Of a stretch of DNA of 64,000 nt, positions 45,161-54,064 are shown piece by piece. Within the stretch, counting starts at the first letter, position 1, and each line of letters starts with the position of its first letter. The DNA is from Dorea phocaeensis (GTDB lineage Bacteria > Bacillota > Clostridia > Lachnospirales > Lachnospiraceae): positions 744,001 to 808,000 of the forward strand of contig NZ_OEPZ01000001.1 of NCBI RefSeq assembly GCF_900240315.1, given 5' to 3'. Below the pieces are notes generated by a model. That model did not search any database. It was not told the DNA's origin and was given only the letters and a program-made list of their open reading frames with translations. Position numbers and translations under genes: made by a program.

Positions 45161-46809
45161 TACTCTGCCACCTCATCTTCAGAAGCTTCTGCATTTGCAG
45201 GCTCTGCCCCGTCAAACGTCAGTGACATCACTGTATTGGCTTTCTCGCCCTTCTTGTATTCCATCGTAATTTCCTGACCCACTTCACATCTGACAACATC
45301 GATGAAGTCCACAACCGATGCATCGAAGATCTCTTCAGATCCTTCCACCATCAGATAGTAGTGAGACGTACCATCCAGTACCGCCTGTGCAATTTTCGTA
45401 ATCTTACCGGAAATCTCAAGTACCTCTCTGGTATCCTTCTCTTCTTCCTTCACTCCATTACTTAACAAAAGTTCCAGATAATTCTCTTCACACTGGCTGA
45501 CACTATCTCCAATCGCTACAATCTGGTATCTCTGTACATTAACCATCGCATACTTCTTCACCAGACCCGCATCATCCTTCAACGCAATAAAATACGTCGG
45601 CTCGCCGGAAATATTCAAAAGCAGCGGGAATGTAGCCGTATATTTCAGGTTCTGTACCTGACCTTCCGCAGAAGACATTGCCGCAGCCTCAGTAGCGCCT
45701 TCTACCTCATAGTATCTTGTCTCCATAGTCCGCTGGTTAGAAAGCACGAATCCAACGTTGGACTGATCTCCATTGACAGAGGTTACTCCTGTGTACATCC
45801 ACACATCATCCTCAAGAGCCAGATAATTATAACCATCCGTCGTCTCTAGACAGTCTTTCTGGCTTAATACACTATTTAAAAATCCATGCTTTAAAGTTCC
45901 ATAATAATCAAACAGCTGTACCAGCAGATCTGCGGAATAAACACGATCCACCCACTGCGGAACATCCTCTACATCGTAAGTCTTCATCTCTCCTGTTACC
46001 GCATTACAGAGTACCACTTTCCCAACTGTCTCACCGCCAAACAAGCCAATATTGTACTTCTTTACCGGTGCAATCCAATAAGGCACTCCCTTTTCGTCAA
46101 TCTCAAAGCTGAGCTCGCCATAAATGTAAGTCGGATGTGCAAACCGCAGATGACGGTAAATATTTCGATTAAAATGTTCACTCGTTGTATATTTAATTCC
46201 TTCATCCAGCTTTACCAGTTCTGTCTCCTGGGTTGCCATATTAATCCGAATATATGCCGGAATTCCTTCTGATCGGTTGGTAAACCATTTAATCAGGCTG
46301 GCATACTTCAGTGGAGTCACACGCACCGGATTATCCTGATAGTTGATCTGGCTGTAAATATTGTCTGCATCGAACTGGGATACCATGTCCACCATGCTTC
46401 CCATCTTCCGATCTCCTAAAATCTCAGCAGTCTCCTTATCCAGAAGCGGAACCTTATCAAAAGACTGTTCCTCAATATCTTCGGTAAAAGTTCCCTCTTC
46501 TACCTTCATCAGCTTCTGATATTTCTTCGCATTGATAATCGGGGAAGACAAAAGCGTACCTGCCAGATAGATAATTCCAAGTCCCAGAACCACAACACCG
46601 AAACTCTTCATCATCTTGCTCTGTTTTAATTCCCGAATTCCAATCTGTCCTTTCTTCATGTAGAGAAGCGCAATCACAATCACCAGTGCAATCATAAAGA
46701 ACCACGTCTCTGAAGAATGAATATTTACTGCCGGCAGCGCCGCATAATAATAAGCAGCTGCCACCAGAATTATAACAATGCTCAAAAGCAGTTTTTTCTT
46801 TCCTTTCAT
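45160..46809 (-). CDS. Membrane protein with large soluble domain, function unknown
   Basis: A 549-residue protein with three predicted N-terminal membrane helices (about residues 6-25, 34-51 and 70-90) and then about 450 residues likely outside. The soluble part contains strand-rich, cystatin/PepSY-like segments such as PAYIRINMATQETELVKL and PYWIAPVKKYNIGLFGG, and ends in an acidic tail. No family is recognised. It lies between trkH and the AEC gene with tight spacing (31 and -1 bases) and an AGGGAGG ribosome binding site, so a link with K+ or envelope homeostasis is possible. Confidence 0.8.
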   Translation of the reverse strand: MKGKKKLLLSIVIILVAAAYYYAALPAVNIHSSETWFFMIALVIVIALLYMKKGQIGIRELKQSKMMKSFGVVVLGLGIIYLAGTLLSSPIINAKKYQKLMKVEEGTFTEDIEEQSFDKVPLLDKETAEILGDRKMGSMVDMVSQFDADNIYSQINYQDNPVRVTPLKYASLIKWFTNRSEGIPAYIRINMATQETELVKLDEGIKYTTSEHFNRNIYRHLRFAHPTYIYGELSFEIDEKGVPYWIAPVKKYNIGLFGGETVGKVVLCNAVTGEMKTYDVEDVPQWVDRVYSADLLVQLFDYYGTLKHGFLNSVLSQKDCLETTDGYNYLALEDDVWMYTGVTSVNGDQSNVGFVLSNQRTMETRYYEVEGATEAAAMSSAEGQVQNLKYTATFPLLLNISGEPTYFIALKDDAGLVKKYAMVNVQRYQIVAIGDSVSQCEENYLELLLSNGVKEEEKDTREVLEISGKITKIAQAVLDGTSHYYLMVEGSEEIFDASVVDFIDVVRCEVGQEITMEYKKGEKANTVMSLTFDGAEPANAEASEDEVAE

Positions 46810-46839
46810 AATACCTCCCTGGTCGCTTCCAACCTTTTT

Positions 46840-48288
46840 CTAGAATTTTCTTCTCCATGCACTTGCCGTAAACAGCATCAGAAATGGAAAGATTTCCAAA
46901 CGTCCTGCCAACATATCAATACAGAACACCAGCTTAGACAACGGTGAAAAATCGGAAAAATTTCCTGCCGGTCCCACTTCCGCAAGTCCCGGACCAATAT
47001 TATTTAGTGTCGCAAACACCGATCCTATCGTCGTTGCAAAATCTTTGTTATCTATAGACACAATCAAAATCGATCCTACCATCAGCACTCCGTATGCCAT
47101 CAAATACACATACAAACTTCTCAGCACATCGGAACCCACCTTCTTATTATTCACACGAATTACATTGACAGACTTCGGATGCGCCATCTGCATAATCTCT
47201 CGCTTAATACATTTGAATACCATCAGAAGCCGGGACACCTTAATACCGCCTCCCGTGGAAGATGCACAGGCACCAATCACCATTAATATCAATAGTATCA
47301 TCTGCGAAAGCAATGGCCACACTACATAATCAGTCGTCGCATACCCCGTCGTCGTAATTATAGAGGCCACCTGGAAAATGGCGTATCGGAACGCGGTCAA
47401 TGGGTTCGGATAGGACGGACTGATATTCCAGGTAATTAAAAGCGCTGAAACAAGAATAATCCCCAGATATGCCCGAAGCTCTTCATTTTTCCACACCGGC
47501 TTAAAATCTCTTAGCAGTAAAAAGAAATAAAGATTAAAGTTGACCCCAAACAGAATCATAAATACCGTGATCACACCGTCAATGTATGCACTGTTAAAGT
47601 GTCCAACGCTGGCCGCATAATTAGAAAATCCTCCGGTTCCCGCTGTACCAAAGGAATGGATCAAACTGTCAAAGAGACTCATTCCACCAAATACCAGCAG
47701 CACAACCTCCACAATCGTCAGCCCCAGATACATCGCGTACAGAATTCGCGCAGTACTCATAGCCTTAGGCACCAGCTTATCCTTTTCAGGTCCCGGAACT
47801 TCCGCCCGCATCAAAAACATCGTATGGTGTTTATCAAGGGATGTCAGCACCATTACAAATACCAATACCCCCATTCCGCCAACCCAATGGGTAAAACTCC
47901 TCCAAAAGGTCATACACTGCGGAAGAATTTCCACATCCGGCATAATAGAAGATCCCGTAGTCGTAAATCCTGACACTGTTTCAAAAAATGCGTCCAGATA
48001 ATTAGGAATATACCCTGACAAGCAAAACGGCAGCGCACCAAACAATGACCACAAAATCCATGCCAAAGCAACAATAATCATTCCTTCTTTTCCATAAATG
48101 GTCTGTTCCTTCGGCCGCTTTCTTCCTCCTATCAGATAGAGCACCGCCAAAAGAGCAATCGGAACCAGAAACCAGACTCCGCTCTTTTCTCCGTAAATCA
48201 CCGCCACAAATGCAGGAAGAAGCAGAAGAAGCGCCTCTACCCCCAGCATCTTGGCCAGTATATATCGTATCATCTTCGTATTCATCAT
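46840..48288 (-). CDS. trkH: TrkH-family potassium channel subunit
   Basis: TrkH/KtrB type K+ translocating subunit, 482 residues with four M1-P-M2 repeats. The selectivity-filter loops are visible in order: GFTTTGSS, GTAGTGGFS, ITTTGYAT and LNNIGPG. The pore and gate residues around GACASSTGGGIKVSR are as expected. It follows trkA after 7 bases and has TAGGAGAT upstream; of the two adjacent ATG codons, the second (48285) is as well placed as the first. TrkA would bind on the inner face and gate it by NAD(H)/ATP state. Confidence 0.95.
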   Translation of the reverse strand: MMNTKMIRYILAKMLGVEALLLLLPAFVAVIYGEKSGVWFLVPIALLAVLYLIGGRKRPKEQTIYGKEGMIIVALAWILWSLFGALPFCLSGYIPNYLDAFFETVSGFTTTGSSIMPDVEILPQCMTFWRSFTHWVGGMGVLVFVMVLTSLDKHHTMFLMRAEVPGPEKDKLVPKAMSTARILYAMYLGLTIVEVVLLVFGGMSLFDSLIHSFGTAGTGGFSNYAASVGHFNSAYIDGVITVFMILFGVNFNLYFFLLLRDFKPVWKNEELRAYLGIILVSALLITWNISPSYPNPLTAFRYAIFQVASIITTTGYATTDYVVWPLLSQMILLILMVIGACASSTGGGIKVSRLLMVFKCIKREIMQMAHPKSVNVIRVNNKKVGSDVLRSLYVYLMAYGVLMVGSILIVSIDNKDFATTIGSVFATLNNIGPGLAEVGPAGNFSDFSPLSKLVFCIDMLAGRLEIFPFLMLFTASAWRRKF

Positions 48289-48295
48289 TTATCTC

Positions 48296-49654
48296 CTATG
48301 CAAGTATGTCACTGAAACTATTAATAATGTGATCCTTCGTTACTACAATCACACTGTCGCCTGCTTCCAGATGATCCTCTCCATTCGGGATAATAATTTT
48401 TCCCTTTCGGCCAATACATGCAATCAGATGATTTGCTTTTGTCGCAAGATTCTTAAGCGGCACATTCGTAAACTGGCACTCTTCCTTGATAATAAATTCC
48501 AAAGCCTCCACTTTTCCGCCAAGCAGTCGATATGCAGTTTCGATATTCACGCTGCTGTAAGAATTATTTCTGGCTCTGACATAGCTCATAATCGCATCTG
48601 CCGTCGCTCCTTTTGCCGATACGGTACTGTCAATTCCGAGTTCCTCTACAAGCTGTGCACGGGAGTCTTCGTTAACTTTTGCAACAACTTTTCCCACTCC
48701 CTGCGTCTTTGCGAACAGGGACATAATAATATTTTCCTCATCCATACCGGTCAGCGCTACAAATGCATCCGCCTCCCGAATTCCTTCTTCTAAAAGGAGA
48801 TCATGATCTGCCGCGTCTCCATGAATGATCGTCGCCTTCGGCAGGATTTCACAGAGCTGTTCACACCGTTTCTCATCTCGTTCAATAATCTTCACCTGCA
48901 TTCCTGCCTGAAGAAGCTGCAAAGCCAAATAGAAGCACACATGGCCTCCACCGCCAATCAGCACTTTCTTTACCTTAAGAATCCGTTTTCCAATAGCTTT
49001 AAAGAATGCCTCCAACTCCTGATGGGACGCCGTGATATGAATCTTATCCCCCTGCTGAAGCAAAAATTCTCCATCTGGAATGTAAATCTCGTCTCCACGC
49101 TTTACTGCACACACCAGAATCTTGATCTGGAATTTCCGATAAATCTCCTTCAGCGGAAGGCCAACAAGCAGTCCGTTTTCCCGAAGCGTAAATTCTACCA
49201 GTTCTACTCTGCCTTTCATAAAAGTCTCTACTTTACTGGTCTCCGGAAGCAGTAAAACTCTGGCAATCTCCATAGCTGCCGTTAATTCCGGATTTACCGC
49301 CATACTTAAATGAAGATCTTCTTTTAACAATCCCATCTGACGATAGTAAACTGGATTTCTGACACGGGCAATGGTATGCCTTGCCCCCAGGCGTCTCGCC
49401 AAAAGGCAGCTTAACATATTAAGTTCATCGGTGGATGCACAGGCAATCACCAAATCTGCATTTTGAACTCCCGCTTCCTTTTGAACATCCGCATCCGCAC
49501 CATTTCCTGTAATACAGAAAATATCCAGCCGATTCAGAGCTTCCTTTAATTTTCCTTCATTTTGATCAATTAATACAATGTCATAATCTTCTTCGGACAA
49601 CTGCGCGGTCAACTTATGACCAACCTTTCCATCTCCGATGATTACTATTTTCAT
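48296..49654 (-). CDS. trkA: TrkA, regulatory subunit of the K+ channel
   Basis: A 452-residue TrkA with two tandem RCK units, each with an N-terminal Rossmann (TrkA-N: VIIGDGKVGHKL and LIGGGGHVCFYLA) and a TrkA-C lobe. It is the double form typical of NAD(H)-dependent TrkA rather than single KtrA. The start is set at 49654 (MKIVIIGDG), which has GTGAGG upstream; an ATG at 49672 gives six extra basic residues and no site. It forms a unit with trkH. Confidence 0.95.
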   Translation of the reverse strand: MKIVIIGDGKVGHKLTAQLSEEDYDIVLIDQNEGKLKEALNRLDIFCITGNGADADVQKEAGVQNADLVIACASTDELNMLSCLLARRLGARHTIARVRNPVYYRQMGLLKEDLHLSMAVNPELTAAMEIARVLLLPETSKVETFMKGRVELVEFTLRENGLLVGLPLKEIYRKFQIKILVCAVKRGDEIYIPDGEFLLQQGDKIHITASHQELEAFFKAIGKRILKVKKVLIGGGGHVCFYLALQLLQAGMQVKIIERDEKRCEQLCEILPKATIIHGDAADHDLLLEEGIREADAFVALTGMDEENIIMSLFAKTQGVGKVVAKVNEDSRAQLVEELGIDSTVSAKGATADAIMSYVRARNNSYSSVNIETAYRLLGGKVEALEFIIKEECQFTNVPLKNLATKANHLIACIGRKGKIIIPNGEDHLEAGDSVIVVTKDHIINSFSDILA

Positions 49655-49702
49655 CTTTCTTTTCCTCACCATTTTTCTATGTATTTTTTTGATAGCAAGG
49701 AG

Positions 49703-49711
49703 ATTATAGCA
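49703..49711 (-). promoter_or_regulatory. Extended -10 promoter of trkA-trkH
   Basis: Minus strand TGCTATAAT (extended -10) lies about 50 bases before the trkA start. No -35 is clear because the upstream bases belong to the preceding terminator. Confidence 0.7.
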
Positions 49712-49727
49712 CCTTTATCCTAAGAAA

Positions 49728-49747
49728 AAAAGCCCTTCCGGGCTTTT
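49728..49747 (-). terminator. Intrinsic terminator of the EF-G-like gene
   Basis: Minus strand AAAAGCCC/GGGCTTTT stem with a 4-base loop, then further T residues. It lies about 40 bases after the EF-G-like stop and immediately before the trkA promoter. Confidence 0.88.
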
Positions 49748-49785
49748 CTTCTATTTATTATAGATCCATAAAATTATATTTTTAT

Positions 49786-51861
49786 CTATTCTTCTGCTGC
49801 ACGCTTTGCAATCTCTGCTGCCTGTACATCAGACGGCGCCTGCTCATACCGGCTAAACTGATAAGAATAAGTACCTCTTCCACCAGTCATAGACCGAAGC
49901 GTTGTACAATATCCAAAGAGTCCTGTCATTGGAATATCTGCAACAATCTCCTGACAGCCATTTGCAACAGGATTCATACCAAGGACACGTCCACGTCTCT
50001 TATTCAGATCTCCCATAACGTCTCCGGTATAATCGTCTGGAACTGTAACCTTTACAGAAGCGATTGGTTCCAAAAGGACCGGTCCGGCTTCCATAAAGCC
50101 TTTCTTGAATGCCTGGCTGGTTGCTGTCTTAAATGCCATCTCTGAAGAATCTACCGGATGATAGGATCCATCATAAAGCGTTGCTTTTACTCCAACTACC
50201 GGATATCCAGCCAAAGGTCCCTTCACTACAGATTCCTGAAGTCCTTTTTCTACTGCCGGGAAGTAGTTCTTTGGTACAGCTCCGCCAACAACGGTTTCCT
50301 CAAATACATACGGTGTCTCCAGATCTCCGGATGGTTCAAATTTCATCTTTACGTGTCCATATTGTCCATGTCCGCCAGACTGTTTCTTATATTTTGTATC
50401 TACATCAGACGTTTTCTTGATTGTTTCACGGAATGCTACCTTTGGTGTCTCCAGTGTGATCTCACATTTATATCTGGATGCCAGTTTGCTTGCCACAATC
50501 TCCAAATGCTGATCACCCATTCCATAGAGCAGTGTCTGACGGTTTTCGCTGTCATTGACCGTCTTAAGTGTAACGTCTTCCGCCATCATTTTCTGCAATG
50601 CCTGAGAAACTTTGTCTTCGTCTCCTTTATTTTTCACAACATACTTCATATATGTATATGGCTTAGAATATTCCGTCTTTCCATAGATGATCGGTGTTCC
50701 TTTTGCTGATAAAGTATCCCCTGTCTTGGTTCCGGATAATTTTGCAATAGCTCCTATGTCTCCTGCAAAAAGCTCGCTGACTTCAACCGGCTTATTTCCG
50801 CACATGGTATACAGCTTGCCAAGTTTCTCTTCCACTTCCGAATCTGAATTATATAAAGTATCTTCTCCCTTCAATACACCAGAGCAAACTTTTACAAAAG
50901 AGTATTTTCCAATGAACGGGTCTACCATCGTCTTAAATACATATGCAGATTTTGCTCTCGCAAAATCATAGTTAGCTTCATAAATTTCATTCGTCTTACG
51001 GTTAATTCCCGCACACTCTTTGCAGTCAGGGCTTGGGAAGAATCTTACGATATCAGACAAAAGATTCGTAACTCCTTGCGCCTGAAGATTGGAGCCCATC
51101 GCAACCGGAACAATACTTCCATTCATTACTTCCGTACGCATTGCAGAACGAATTTCCTCCACGGAAAATTCTTCTCCTGCAAAATACCGCTCCATAAACT
51201 CTTCACTGGTCTCAGCAACAGCTTCCAATAATTTTTCTCTGTAAATCTCAAGATTTGGTTTACAGTAATCTGGGATCTCACACTCTTCCCGCTGTCCTAG
51301 ACTTGTAAAGCGTCTTCCTGCATTTTTAATTACATTCACATAGCCCACAAGCTTCTCGTTTTCACGAATTGGCTGGAAGTGCGGTGCAATAACTTTTCCG
51401 TAACGCTCTGTCAGATCCTGAACTACCTGACGGAAACTTGCATCATCTACATCCATCTCTGTTACATAGACCATACGTGGAAGATTGTATTTATCACACA
51501 ATTCCCAGGCTTTTTCCGTTCCAACTTCTACGCCTGCTTTTCCAGATACAACAATGACCGCTGCATCTGCTGCACTTACCGCTTCTTCTACTTCTCCGAC
51601 GAAGTCAAAGTAACCCGGTGTGTCAAGCACATTGATTTTCGCTTTCTCCCATTCAATCGGCACCAGCGTTGTGCTGATAGAAAATTCACGTTTCTGTTCT
51701 TCTTTATCAAAATCACTAATCGTATTGCCGTCCGCGATCTTTCCCATACGATTCGTTGCTCCTGATACATAAGACATGGCTTCTACAAGACTTGTCTTGC
51801 CGCTTCCTCCGTGTCCTAACAGGACCACGTTTCTGATTTCATCCGTTCTGTAAACTTTCAT
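49786..51861 (-). CDS. EF-G paralogue with degenerate GTPase motifs
   Basis: A 691-residue EF-G-like protein with all five EF-G domains, including SGGHGQYGHVKM (domain IV tip region) and DLNKRRGRVLGM, TGLFGYCTTLRSMTGGRGTYS in domain V. The GTPase domain departs from EF-G. G1 reads GHGGSGKT (EF-G: AHIDAGKT), G3 reads DTPGYFDF with Tyr in place of the catalytic His, and G4 reads TEMD (normal: NKMD). It may be a slow or specialised GTPase, or a non-translocating factor; it is not tetracycline-resistance type by simple reading. It has its own promoter and terminator. Confidence 0.88.
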   Translation of the reverse strand: MKVYRTDEIRNVVLLGHGGSGKTSLVEAMSYVSGATNRMGKIADGNTISDFDKEEQKREFSISTTLVPIEWEKAKINVLDTPGYFDFVGEVEEAVSAADAAVIVVSGKAGVEVGTEKAWELCDKYNLPRMVYVTEMDVDDASFRQVVQDLTERYGKVIAPHFQPIRENEKLVGYVNVIKNAGRRFTSLGQREECEIPDYCKPNLEIYREKLLEAVAETSEEFMERYFAGEEFSVEEIRSAMRTEVMNGSIVPVAMGSNLQAQGVTNLLSDIVRFFPSPDCKECAGINRKTNEIYEANYDFARAKSAYVFKTMVDPFIGKYSFVKVCSGVLKGEDTLYNSDSEVEEKLGKLYTMCGNKPVEVSELFAGDIGAIAKLSGTKTGDTLSAKGTPIIYGKTEYSKPYTYMKYVVKNKGDEDKVSQALQKMMAEDVTLKTVNDSENRQTLLYGMGDQHLEIVASKLASRYKCEITLETPKVAFRETIKKTSDVDTKYKKQSGGHGQYGHVKMKFEPSGDLETPYVFEETVVGGAVPKNYFPAVEKGLQESVVKGPLAGYPVVGVKATLYDGSYHPVDSSEMAFKTATSQAFKKGFMEAGPVLLEPIASVKVTVPDDYTGDVMGDLNKRRGRVLGMNPVANGCQEIVADIPMTGLFGYCTTLRSMTGGRGTYSYQFSRYEQAPSDVQAAEIAKRAAEE

Positions 51862-51899
51862 ATTAGCTGCCTCCTTGCTTAGTAAAATCTCATGTATAT

Positions 51900-51928
51900 A
51901 TTGTACTAAGATTTTTATCTAATTACAA
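51900..51928 (-). promoter_or_regulatory. Promoter of the EF-G-like gene
   Basis: Minus strand: TTGTAA (51923-51928), 17-base spacer, TACAAT (51900-51905). AAGGAGG follows before the ATG. Confidence 0.75.
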
Positions 51929-51979
51929 CTCTTTTGTGCATTATTTATAAGATTTATCATAGCAATCTGACTATCTATT

Positions 51980-52735
51980 CTACATTTTTCCTATTTTAAT
52001 GATGTCCTTGTCATAGCTTGCCTCTACCTGGAACCCCGGCGGGACAACGAGGAACTCTTCTTCTGTCCACTCTCCATCTACGAGCCTTTTAAGAATTGTA
52101 TTTTTCCCTATAATTTCTTCATATTTCCACCCCTTCTCATTCGCACGCTGCTTGATCTTCTCCTCATATTCCGAAAATGGAATAGTATCCCATTTAATAT
52201 AAGAAAATCCCTGATAAGAAATAATAAATGATTTTTCAATTTCTACTGCACGCCTTGCTTTCTTCTCGCTCCCCTTATACCGTGACAAGTACGTCTGATA
52301 ACGCCTTTCCCATACCGCATCGTCATCCGGATACCCAATTTCTACAAATCCCGGAGTATAGTAGAAAAATCCCTTGTGCGTTTCATAGTAATTCGCATAC
52401 TCTTCCTTACTCCCCATAAAAAGTGTAATGCAGTCGTGCGCCCTCGGTACCACAATCGGATACTTTCTGCTGTGAAGCCCGATCACCGCATTCGAACATA
52501 ATCCATATCCCAATAGAATTGCATCAAAATCATTTTCTTTTGTATCATTAGAATATTTATGCTCATTACTCTCCAATTGATCAATCTCATTTTGCAGTAC
52601 CTTGCGCAGATTATCCGGTCTGTCGTGAAGTTTCTGCCGAATCAATGTCACATCAATTACATTTTTACAAGAGTAAACAACACTCGCGATCTCCCTTTCC
52701 ATAATTTTGCATCCCAATAGCTTATAACGTCCCAT
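51980..52735 (-). CDS. DUF1638 domain protein
   Basis: A 251-residue protein that looks like the DUF1638 family: KLLGCKIMEREIA at the N-terminus, DAILLGYGLCSNAVIGL with a conserved Cys, VPRAHDCITLFMGSKEEY and GFFYYTPGFVE. DUF1638 proteins often occur near corrinoid or methyltransferase genes, but none is here. The start at 52735 (MGRYKLLG) has GAGGAG seven bases upstream; an earlier ATG at 52750 has no site. Function unknown. It is divergent from tyrA. Confidence 0.82.
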   Translation of the reverse strand: MGRYKLLGCKIMEREIASVVYSCKNVIDVTLIRQKLHDRPDNLRKVLQNEIDQLESNEHKYSNDTKENDFDAILLGYGLCSNAVIGLHSRKYPIVVPRAHDCITLFMGSKEEYANYYETHKGFFYYTPGFVEIGYPDDDAVWERRYQTYLSRYKGSEKKARRAVEIEKSFIISYQGFSYIKWDTIPFSEYEEKIKQRANEKGWKYEEIIGKNTILKRLVDGEWTEEEFLVVPPGFQVEASYDKDIIKIGKM

Positions 52736-52866
52736 AAATCGACTCCTCATCTGATCATTCTACGCGCTGTGTCCTTCTGATTATCATCATACTCCTTCTG
52801 TTTTTACATGTCTATTTAATTTCGTACTTTACCCCGGCAGACTTTTTCACTTTAACGCATTGTAGA

Positions 52867-52896
52867 TTGACAAATAAAATGGGGACAGGGTAAAAT
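52867..52896 (+). promoter_or_regulatory. Promoter of tyrA-aroA
   Basis: TTGACA (52867-52872), 18-base spacer, TAAAAT (52891-52896). The spacer and the downstream leader carry GGGGAC words of a repeat element. Confidence 0.7.
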
Positions 52897-52902
52897 GGAA
52901 AT

Positions 52903-52936
52903 GGGGACGGAGTTTTTTGAAAAAGTACACGTCCCC
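52903..52936 (+). repeat. GGGGACG...CGTCCCC hairpin repeat in the tyrA leader
   Basis: Terminal arms GGGGACG (52903-52909) and CGTCCCC (52930-52936) enclose an inner TTTTT/AAAAA pair, so the unit folds into one hairpin. Another GGGGAC lies at 52881-52886. Repeats of this form (ending in GGGGAC, T/A-rich middle) occur dispersed in many bacterial genomes and are associated with REP-type (IS200-like) transposases. It is the only copy seen in this window. Confidence 0.6.
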
Positions 52937-52969
52937 GAAGCCATTTTAAATCCATTTCAGGAGGTTACT

Positions 52970-54064
52970 ATGAAAGACAAAGTAGGTTTTATCGGCCTGG
53001 GACTGATCGGAGGCTCCATTGCTAAAGCGATCCGCCAGTACCATCCCACATACGAGATCGTAGCGTTTGACAAGAATAAGGAAACACTTGCACTGGCTAC
53101 GCAGGAATCGGTCATCGATGTAGCGGCCACTACAATAGATGATAACTTTCGCAACTGTTCTTACATATTTTTATGCGCACCGGTTTCTTACAACACAGCT
53201 TATTTAAAACAGGTGGCCAAATACCTTGGAAAAGAGTGTATTTTAACCGATGTAGGCAGTGTAAAAACAAATATCCATAACGAGGTGGCAGCGCTTGGAC
53301 TTGGTTCTCATTTTATTGGCGGCCATCCTATGGCCGGCTCAGAAAAAAGCGGCTATCCCAACTCCAAAGCCATGCTGATTGAAAATGCATATTTTGTGTT
53401 AACTCCATGTGCAGAAACCAAACAGGAGAATTTGGACCGCTACGCCGCTTTCGTTCAGCAACTGGGTGCCATCCCCGTTATTCTGGAGGCGCATCAACAT
53501 GACTATATCACTGGTACTATCAGTCATCTTCCTCACATCATTGCTGCAAGTTTGGTGAACTTTGTCCGTGATAATGACACAAAGGAAGAACTGATGAAAA
53601 ATCTTGCAGCAGGAGGATTCAAGGATATCACCCGGATTGCCTCTTCCTCCCCAACCATGTGGCAACATATTTGTGTAAAAAACAAGGAAAATATTTCTCA
53701 AATACTTGCAAATTATATTGAAACGCTTCAACAGGCAAAGGCTCTGGTTGATCAAGGGGATGAGCAGGGATTGTATCAGTTATTTGACACTTCCAGAAAC
53801 TACCGCAATTCCCTTCCGTCCACATCTGCCGGACCAATCAAAAAAACTTTCGCCGTATATTGTGATATCATCGACGAAGCCGGTGGAATTGCAACGATTG
53901 CAACCATTCTGGCGTCAAACAATCTGAATATCAAAAATATTGGCATTGTTCACAACCGGGAATTTGAAGAAGGGGTTCTGCGAATCGAATTCTACGACGA
54001 GAATTCATCCAACAAGGCAGCCTTGCTGCTGCAGAAATACAGGTACATAGTCTATGAACGTTAA
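52970..54064 (+). CDS. tyrA: Prephenate dehydrogenase
   Basis: TyrA oxidatively decarboxylates prephenate on the way to tyrosine. The Rossmann motif GLGLIGGSIAKA is at the N-terminus; GGHPMAGSEKSG and a conserved TGTISHLPHIIA His lie in the catalytic core; a C-terminal ACT domain (about residues 290-364: TIATILASNNLNIKNIG) likely senses tyrosine. The start at 52970 has CAGGAGG five bases upstream; reading in from 52895 would translate the hairpin repeat and is not credible. It overlaps aroA by 11 bases. Confidence 0.95.
   Translation: MKDKVGFIGLGLIGGSIAKAIRQYHPTYEIVAFDKNKETLALATQESVIDVAATTIDDNFRNCSYIFLCAPVSYNTAYLKQVAKYLGKECILTDVGSVKTNIHNEVAALGLGSHFIGGHPMAGSEKSGYPNSKAMLIENAYFVLTPCAETKQENLDRYAAFVQQLGAIPVILEAHQHDYITGTISHLPHIIAASLVNFVRDNDTKEELMKNLAAGGFKDITRIASSSPTMWQHICVKNKENISQILANYIETLQQAKALVDQGDEQGLYQLFDTSRNYRNSLPSTSAGPIKKTFAVYCDIIDEAGGIATIATILASNNLNIKNIGIVHNREFEEGVLRIEFYDENSSNKAALLLQKYRYIVYER

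Noticed and set aside
52895-52969. A 25-residue N-terminal extension of TyrA
   Set aside because: It would translate the hairpin repeat and the SD itself; the ATG at 52970 has CAGGAGG at ideal spacing and starts at the Rossmann strand.
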